From: Harmothoe impar
Lineage: Eukaryota > Annelida > Polychaeta > Phyllodocida > Polynoidae
Reading direction: 5' to 3'
Assembly: GCA_947462335.1 (NCBI GenBank)
Contig: OX381713.1
Span: 18,716,381-18,780,380 of the forward strand
DNA: 64,000 bases
The notes under the pieces are model-generated. The model was given only the letters and a program-made list of their open reading frames with translations. It made no database searches and was not told where the DNA came from. This document shows, piece after piece, positions 57,926 through 64,000 of the stretch (its first letter is position 1; each line of letters opens with the position of its first letter). A program made the position numbers and the translations under genes.

Positions 57926-58293
57926 CACACTGATATTCCTAGGCTTCCTATACGACCAATCTCTCAGTCACTAGTACCTAACTTAGTTAGTCATTTTTTG
58001 GCCCCCTATACGACCAACCTAGGTAAGTTACTATTGTCAGGTTAGTCAGTTCTGACCAACCCACCTTTGTCTTTTAATTTCTAGGGGGAGCCACTGAGTG
58101 GTCATCACAGGTGGCACCAACTAGTGGTATACAAATACAACACACCAATGATGAGCCTAGGTTAGCCACTACTGACTGACCCCCTCAGTCATTTTTGAAT
58201 ATGGGGTTGCCATTGTGACTAACACACATATATATTACGAACCTAGGATAGTCTGTCCTGACTAACCCTTTCAACCTATGGATTTTCAGTGCA
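57926..58293 (-). mobile_element. Dispersed about 368-bp MITE, copy D
   Basis: Reverse-oriented copy of 54436-54806, starting ACACTGATATTCCTAGGCTT and ending TATGGATTTTCAGTGCA. It includes the CAGGTTAGTCAGTTCTGACC core that copy B has partly lost. Confidence 0.85.
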
Positions 58294-58984
58294 CAGTGTG
58301 TGTGTGTGAATCCTCCTATTGTGAATCAATATTATTTCATGAATGTTTGAGACAAAAAGAAGTAAATACCCGGAAGTCAGCACCGGCAAAGTCCCGGATC
58401 ATGAAGGATGAGATGAAACCATGGCATTTTCGTATCAAACGGTCGGATTTTTTCACAGGAGTGGGGGAGTGGGGTGATTATGACACACATTCAAATAAAC
58501 ACATGTCACTCCTTGTCAAGATTTTCAGGTTGTTTAGACATCCTGTATTGATCGGTTGGTAGACCATTGAAGGCTTGCCGACCATTTTGCTGTTATGTTG
58601 AATGTACATGGGTTAAAAGTGGGGCTTTGTCATACCAAAGGTTATGAGTAATTCATCTGCTTCAACAACTGTAGCCTTACCTTCCTTCACTGGGCTTAGG
58701 ATTTCATTATCATTACAGCAATGGATTCATATTGTCATGATACCTATCTCTATACACATATATATGAATTCCCAACAGGATAGATCCCTACAGTAAGCAA
58801 CACCAGCTTGAAAACAGTAGACATGATAGATACTGTGCTGCATGGAGAAATCAGTTGATGGATCAACATTGGTGATCCAATTGTTTCATTGCATGACCAC
58901 AGGGATCATTCAATTGTGCCGCCACAGGGGGAGGTGCTCTGTACTAGTCACTGCCTCCCTATTGGCTGCAATACATCACATAGA

Positions 58985-59223
58985 CAAAGGAAACAGCGTC
59001 AAACGGGAGTCCATGCTGCCTCCAGAATGACTCCCCTCTCTAGAGGAGCCCAGGTGCTTATGTGACTCCCTTAGGTGAGTCGGGGAGCTATGTGACTCCC
59101 CCCATGTGACTCCCTTATGTCATCCTGGGAGTCACCTCGGCTGCCTTAGACAGCCTGGGCTCCCCTAAAGAGAGGAGTCAATCTGGAGGCAACCTGGACT
59201 CCCTTTTGACTCTGTTTCTTTTC
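58985..59223. mobile_element. About 235-bp foldback (CTGCCTCCAG arms)
   Basis: Left arm AAACAGCGTCAAACGGGAGT and complemented right arm AAACAGAGTCAAAAGGGAGT. The arms continue through CCTCCAGAATGACTC / CCTCCAGATTGACTC and GAGGAGCCCAGG / GGGGAGCCCAGG. The centre repeats TGTGACTCCC. It lies about 450 bp upstream of the first called ankyrin exon. Confidence 0.8.
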
Positions 59224-59675
59224 TCTGTGCAGCTTCCTGCACTGGGCCTCTAGAACCCATGCCATTTGGCGTTGAAGCTCTATAGCTGTACTTAGTGTAC
59301 TATAGTGTACAGCAGTGCCCAAATGTTAAACCGATATTTCCCTGTGCATTTAATGTAATTATGTGCACCCACTATGAGCAATATTAAATATTTTCCTCTT
59401 GTTTTTGTTGAACCTCATAATTGGGCGTAATTAGTTTATTTAGTAACTGGGTAAAACTGTAGTTCTACTTTTTACTGGACAATTCAGTCTCATCTGGAAC
59501 AGATGCGACATTATGGATCAGACTGGACACCTTGATGCATAACCCTTCAATGCTGAACTTTATTAATGTTTTAGAATTTTTATTTTTTTTAAAGTGCTAT
59601 GCATGTCACACAACACAGGAACATCACACAGAACAAATAGAATAAACTGATGACTTTTGTCATTGCTTTTTTCAG

Positions 59676-59808
59676 TGTATCCAAGACGGTGCAGTTGGAC
59701 GTGGTGGAGCTGCTGAAGCAGGTCTTACAGTGGACACCACTCTATAAACCTGGTCTCAACAGGGCGCTGATACAGGCCGCCAAGGTGGGCAGCATCGGCT
59801 GTATCAAG
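59676..59808 (+). CDS. Ankyrin gene internal exon
   Basis: Acceptor CTTTTTTCAG ends at 59675; donor GTAAGG starts at 59809. Encodes 44 residues including NRALIQAAKVGSIGCIK, the first half of an ankyrin repeat. An upstream exon must supply two nucleotides of the first codon. The in-frame ATG at 59650 lies before the acceptor and is not taken as the start. Confidence 0.8.
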
Positions 59809-62800
59809 GTAAGGACACGTAAAATAACGTTTTCTTGTCAGCTGGGTTAGTGTAGCTGCACAGTATGATATAGGGTAACCTGCCCAATTCCCGGACAGGT
59901 CCAATTCCCGGACGATTTTACAACCCAAAGAAGTTTTCTCCTACTTTCCAGCAACTATTTTACTATGTTTTGCTGTCTGTTACGGTGATTAAATTGTCAC
60001 ATTGCTCCCAGTGAGTTATTAAGGATATTGGCATATGTGCTGCCCTCTGTGAACAATGCCTGGAACTAAGGTAGCAAAACCCATTGAACTTTGTCCGGGA
60101 ATTGGACCATACCAAAAATCACTGTCCGAGAATTGGGCAAGGTAATATGGCTGTTTTAAATAAGGTCTAATCAATAATTAAATACAGATGAAACTGCAGT
60201 AAACATCCTGCAAACTGTTTTTACAAATCTAGTAATTAAAACTAAAATAATTTTGGTAATGCTGCCTCCACATGTACAAGTTATCTTTAAAAAGGGGAGA
60301 CTGTCCAGGAACTGAACAAGCCTTCACAAGGTGTCCGGGAAGTGGGCAACTTGAAATTCCATACAGGACCCCCCATAGCATTTACAAATAATAGGTTTTA
60401 GCTAATGCCCCTTTTTAAGAATGTTCTGAGGGGCCCTGTCAAAGTATTCTGTAAAGTTTTATGGTGGATAGCTACCTGTTGAAAACGAACCCACTGCGCA
60501 GGTCTCTGCGCATGCAGTTTAAAAGCATCAGAATGCGCTCATACTGCAGAATTTCATACATAAATGAGTTCTCCTTATCATATCCAAAAATTAGGCACAT
60601 TCAAGTAAAATTGAGCATTTTATCGGACCTTTAAAATTTGATATATTTGTAACAGATGTTATTTCCTATTTTTGACATGAATTAGTACACTGGCATTATT
60701 TACCAATGAATCTTCTCAGAAATACTACAGAGCATTTCAAGTTGCTTAAAACAACCAAGGTTATTTAATAAGGACGTTTAAGAGCAAGGTTTTGATGATA
60801 TTACTCATTAAACAATGCTCTGAATGTGAAATCCAGTCCATTTTTGCATTATTTTCTAACTTCAAAGGCCAAAAAAACTAAAAATATGCCCGGGACCCCC
60901 TATAAAAATCACTTTTATATGTTAGCAAATGAGTTGAACTATCTTTTGGGAGAGTTTAAAAAAATTCTGTTAATTTTGAATACAATTTTTAGCCAATAAG
61001 ACTACAAAAAAATGACAATTTATTCCTACTCTTTCCCGAATCATCATATTTTTACCCAGAATGCCATGGCGTACAACTGTAAAATTATTTTTACTCAAAT
61101 GTATAACACATAGGGGTGTCACATGTGAAGTTTTATATTGCTGTGCATAATGGTTGAAATGAAAAAAAATAACCAAAGTTTTCACAATTTTTTCTAATTT
61201 TTGAAATAAGTAAAAATACTTTAAATTTTCAAAATTCGATATTTCAAAAAGTAGCTCGGGACCCCCCATTTTTCTTTTCATTTATCATGTCAGTATGATT
61301 TAAACAGCCTCTAGAAAAAAAATTAAGAAATTCTGTTAACTTTGATCAAAGGGTAGTGATCCACCTTAACATCAGAAACCGAGGCAGGCAACCTCAGGAG
61401 TGAGGGGAATAGCAAACTGTCCGGGAATTGGGCAGGTTACATTATATACTATGGTATGCAGTAGATTATACTCTTCGTTTACAGTATAAAAGGACATATT
61501 TTTGGTGCCACTATGTATAGTGTATGTACCAATAGAGGCATACAGATTCATTGCTGGCAGCGTGTTGCGCCAAGGTTTTCACAGAGGTATACAGATCCAA
61601 CATTGGAAGCAACCACAGGTAGACTCTCGGTGCAAGTTGGGCACATTTGACATTATCATTTATTTACTACTTTCAAGACTTCTTATCGCAACATATTATA
61701 TAGCTTGTCCATCAATGAGATTATTTTATGTGCTTAAGATGAACTTTTTTTTCTTTCTGCAGGTCTTAATTTCGTCTGGAGCTGACATCGACACAGAGGA
61801 TGAGAATGGAGACACGCCATTTGTACATGCTTTCCGCGGGAAACATATGGTGGGTTGAGAAATGTTATACAAATAATAAATCATGCTGTTTCGCATGATG
61901 CATAGAATGCACAAAACTCGCCCCTAATGCATAACTCCATCCATCTAATGCAGCCGTGGAGAGAAAACCAGGGATGCATTTATGTGTCAGAACGACAAAT
62001 ATCATAGCGCATTAAAGAATGAGGCATTTAAAAGAGTAAATATTGCAGCAGTTATGTGACTAGCTGGAATTGTAAAATCGTGGATTTAGGTAGTCTAGCT
62101 GTGGGACAACGTAACTTCTCCAATAAAAGCCACTTTCCCCAAAGTTTCCTGCATATTGGCTAGCCTGTGATCAATACATTCTATATCAGACCTGGATTGT
62201 GATATTTCCCATTCTTGTTCACAGGACATTATGCAAACCCTTCGCGATGCAGGCTGCCAAACAGAAATAGTCAAGATGAGTCTGGCGCTGGCCACCAAGG
62301 ACATCGAGTTCATCAAGTTCTGCCATCAGCTTGACATTCAGACAGAGAACGAGGACTGGAACACTGCTGACGCGGAGGAGATCTGCATCCTGCTCGAAGA
62401 GCTGCAGATCGACCCCTTCGTCGGTCAGTACGGTAGCCATGGCTACGACGACTCACCCTTCATGTTCCTTGCCCAGGAAGGTAAACCCGAGATCCTGACT
62501 CTTATCATGGAGAAGCACCCCACCGTGGGGAAATACACCGAGGAGGATAAGCAGGATAAAATGAACCGAGCGATGCACAAGGCCATCCGGCATCATAACA
62601 TGGAGAATACCAAGCTGTTCCTTGACGAACTAGGCGCTCAGATCAATGGGAAGGATACCCAAGGGAGAACCCCCTTCCTGGCAGCCTGTGAGTATGATGA
62701 TAAGATTGCTGATTACCTGATGAGTAAGGATGCTGATGTGACAATACAGGACAATGAGGGGCTGACAGCGCTGCATTGGGCAGCATGTGTCGGGGCGCAG

Positions 62801-63568
62801 GAGCTCTGTGAAAAGCTCGTGGAGAAAGGTTGCGGTGTGGACACTCGGGCGAAGCTTGGTGCAACCCCGCTCATGGTCGCCTGTTCTGGCGGCCATCTTG
62901 AAATTGTGCAATATCTCATGGAATGTGGCAGCGATGTAACCCTGAGCACACCCGAAGGCTGGACGGCAATGCATGTGGCAGTGTGGGCCAATGCTTCGAA
63001 TGTGGTCCAGGCCTTACTAGCCGCCAACGCTAACCCAGATGTGCAGTCCAATCAGCTTACGCACAACAGTGACATTGTGCCAGCCAGCACACCTCTCCTG
63101 ATCGCCATCTGCCTCGGCTCAACCAAGTTAGTGCGACACCTACTGGACGCAAACTGTGACATCAACCTGGCCGGGTTGGTGTGTAAGGACACTGTCGCGG
63201 ATGAGGATGTGTCGACAGAGACTCAGTCCCCGGTGTTCTATGCGCTGCAAACAGGCGGCTGGGAGATTGCCGAGCTGCTCATCAGACTAGGCTGTGACCT
63301 GCAGCCTATCCTCAACTGGCAGGAGGACAAGAAGCTGCTGGAGATTATACCCGAGGACAAACAGAAGATGCTCAAGAAGCTGGTGGAGAGCGTAACGAGC
63401 GGCCCGGTGCCACTCAAGGACCTCACGCGCAGGTTCATCCGGAGGCTCCTGGGCAGGGACTTCCTTACCAAGATGGAGTCCCTCAACCTGAACCTTCAGA
63501 CACAAAGCTCATTACTACTCCACGATTTGTACAAACCTCCTCCAGGGGAGAACTCATTTGAGGTTTGA
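59676..63568 (+). CDS. Ankyrin-repeat protein with SOCS-box-like C-terminus (ASB-like), 5' end missing
   Basis: Join 59676-59808, 61763-61849, 62225-63568. Exon phases agree (enters with one nucleotide of a split codon; both internal joins phase 0), and both joins restore ankyrin motifs: IK|VLISSGADI and GKHM|DIMQTLRDAGC. About ten ankyrin repeats are visible; clear ones start near 62660 (GRTPFLAAC), 62758 (GLTALHWAA), 62857 (GATPLMVAC), 62959 (GWTAMHVAV) and 63087 (STPLLIAI). The tail VPLKDLTRRFIRRLLG (63406 on) has the spacing of a SOCS box. ASB proteins are known substrate receptors of Cul5-elongin B/C ubiquitin ligases, with ankyrins binding the substrate. Here the BC-box cysteine is Thr and the Cul5-box LPxP is LNLN, so ligase docking is doubtful. 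The 5' exons and start codon were not found. No related neighbour. Confidence 0.85.
59875..61440. mobile_element. 1.57-kb inverted-repeat element in an ankyrin-gene intron
   Basis: Perfect 24-bp ends: GTAACCTGCCCAATTCCCGG plus ACAG at 59875, complement ending at 61440. The motif GTCCGGGAATTGGGC recurs in either orientation at about 59885, 59902, 60093, 60126, 60303, 60339 and 61419. GGGACCCCC words recur at about 60365, 60892 and 61259. No transposase frame or clear target duplication was found. The longest frame (60970-61281 minus) is AT-rich and unrecognised. Confidence 0.75.
61763..61849 (+). CDS. Ankyrin gene internal exon
   Basis: Acceptor TTTCTTTCTGCAG ends at 61762; donor GTGGGT starts at 61850. 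29 codons, phase 0 on both sides: the end of one ankyrin repeat (VLISSGADIDTEDENGDTPF) and the start of the next. Confidence 0.85.
62225..63568 (+). CDS. Ankyrin gene terminal exon with SOCS-box-like end
   Basis: Acceptor TTCTTGTTCACAG ends at 62224. 447 codons to TGA at 63566-63568. GC-rich at third positions and clearly different in composition from surrounding DNA, as expected for a conserved coding exon. ATG 62231 is internal and not the start, because two upstream exons continue the repeat pattern in phase. It is followed by at least 430 bp of AT-rich 3' DNA to the window edge. I noticed no AATAAA there. Confidence 0.92.
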   Translation, partial: DIMQTLRDAGCQTEIVKMSLALATKDIEFIKFCHQLDIQTENEDWNTADAEEICILLEELQIDPFVGQYGSHGYDDSPFMFLAQEGKPEILTLIMEKHPTVGKYTEEDKQDKMNRAMHKAIRHHNMENTKLFLDELGAQINGKDTQGRTPFLAACEYDDKIADYLMSKDADVTIQDNEGLTALHWAACVGAQELCEKLVEKGCGVDTRAKLGATPLMVACSGGHLEIVQYLMECGSDVTLSTPEGWTAMHVAVWANASNVVQALLAANANPDVQSNQLTHNSDIVPASTPLLIAICLGSTKLVRHLLDANCDINLAGLVCKDTVADEDVSTETQSPVFYALQTGGWEIAELLIRLGCDLQPILNWQEDKKLLEIIPEDKQKMLKKLVESVTSGPVPLKDLTRRFIRRLLGRDFLTKMESLNLNLQTQSSLLLHDLYKPPPGENSFEV

Positions 63569-64000
63569 TTCACGTTCCTCCATGGGCCGACAAGGTCACC
63601 CACAAACGGCTCACTCTAGATATCAGATTTGGATTATTATATCATCAGCTATTGAGAATTCGTTATCTCAATATTACATTTGAAAGGGACCACTGTCAAG
63701 TATATATCATAATGTATTATACTATACATATACTTGACCACTTATTGAATGCCACCGGACAATTTTCTGTGATGTTCCACTTGTAAAGTGGTCATCACCA
63801 TTCAGATTTACAAATTGCTAATTTGTAGATATTGACAAGACGATACATGTTTATTGTGTAACCTCAGATTTATTATCTGGCCACCGGAGAAGAGATTTTG
63901 ATATCTAACTAATATCATGCTCTTCTGTGTGTATTGGAGTCATTTAGATCTCTGTATATGTATATATTATAGAAACTCATATCAACGTATAACATGTTTA
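63569..64000 (+). other. 3' region of the ankyrin gene
   Basis: AT-rich, probably 3' UTR at least in part. The 73-codon frame at 63565-63786 has no recognisable content. No canonical polyadenylation hexamer was noticed before the edge. Confidence 0.4.

Noticed and set aside
57686..58045. A 119-codon plus frame as a possible 5' exon of the ankyrin gene
   Set aside because: Its second half is MITE copy D, it has no domain, and no donor of the required phase was seen before the MITE.

Overview
This is intron-bearing, repeat-dense nuclear DNA from a multicellular animal, most likely a marine invertebrate. That rests on GT-AG introns, metazoan protein families (secreted leucine-rich repeat protein with a PAN/apple tail; ankyrin-repeat protein with a SOCS-box-like end), tRNA-derived SINEs, many short inverted-repeat transposons and long homopolymer or dinucleotide runs. 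I cannot name the species or phylum. There are no operons, ribosome binding sites, CRISPR arrays, rRNA genes or intact transposases that I can support.

Two genes are supported. At the left, a three-exon plus-strand gene (2916-4917, 5587-5733, 8613-8842; 792 codons plus stop) encodes a predicted secreted LRR protein with an LRR C-terminal cap, a short cysteine-rich module and a PAN/apple-like domain. All joins are phase 1. At the right, the 3' part of a plus-strand gene (59676-59808, 61763-61849, 62225-63568) encodes an ankyrin-repeat protein ending in a degenerate SOCS box, so it is ASB-like; its 5' exons were not found. One 53-bp candidate exon (34377-34429) is listed with low confidence.

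The roughly 50 kb between them is almost entirely non-coding. It holds (a) non-autonomous DNA transposons with readable ends and target duplications: CACTG-ended elements at TA, CCC-ended and GCATTCTC-ended elements at TTAA, GGCCAAA-ended elements at a 3-bp site (TAA, CAA), and an unusual pair of GGCT-ended foldback elements whose arms carry tandem TGACCGG subrepeats and which duplicate 4 bp; (b) minisatellites of 10, 17-20, 29, 37, 39 and 53 bp; (c) an about 330-bp GCT/CTG tract; (d) tRNA-like SINEs; and (e) recent duplications, including an apparently exact 334-bp tandem duplication.

The most notable part is 27-32.3 kb. There a foldback element sits inside a Harbinger-like element with both target duplications readable. 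Next to it, a minisatellite that flips orientation halfway, interrupted by a 1.9-kb inverted-repeat element carrying SINEs, lies between two outward CACTGATAAT ends 4.2 kb apart. The two genes show no functional relation to each other.
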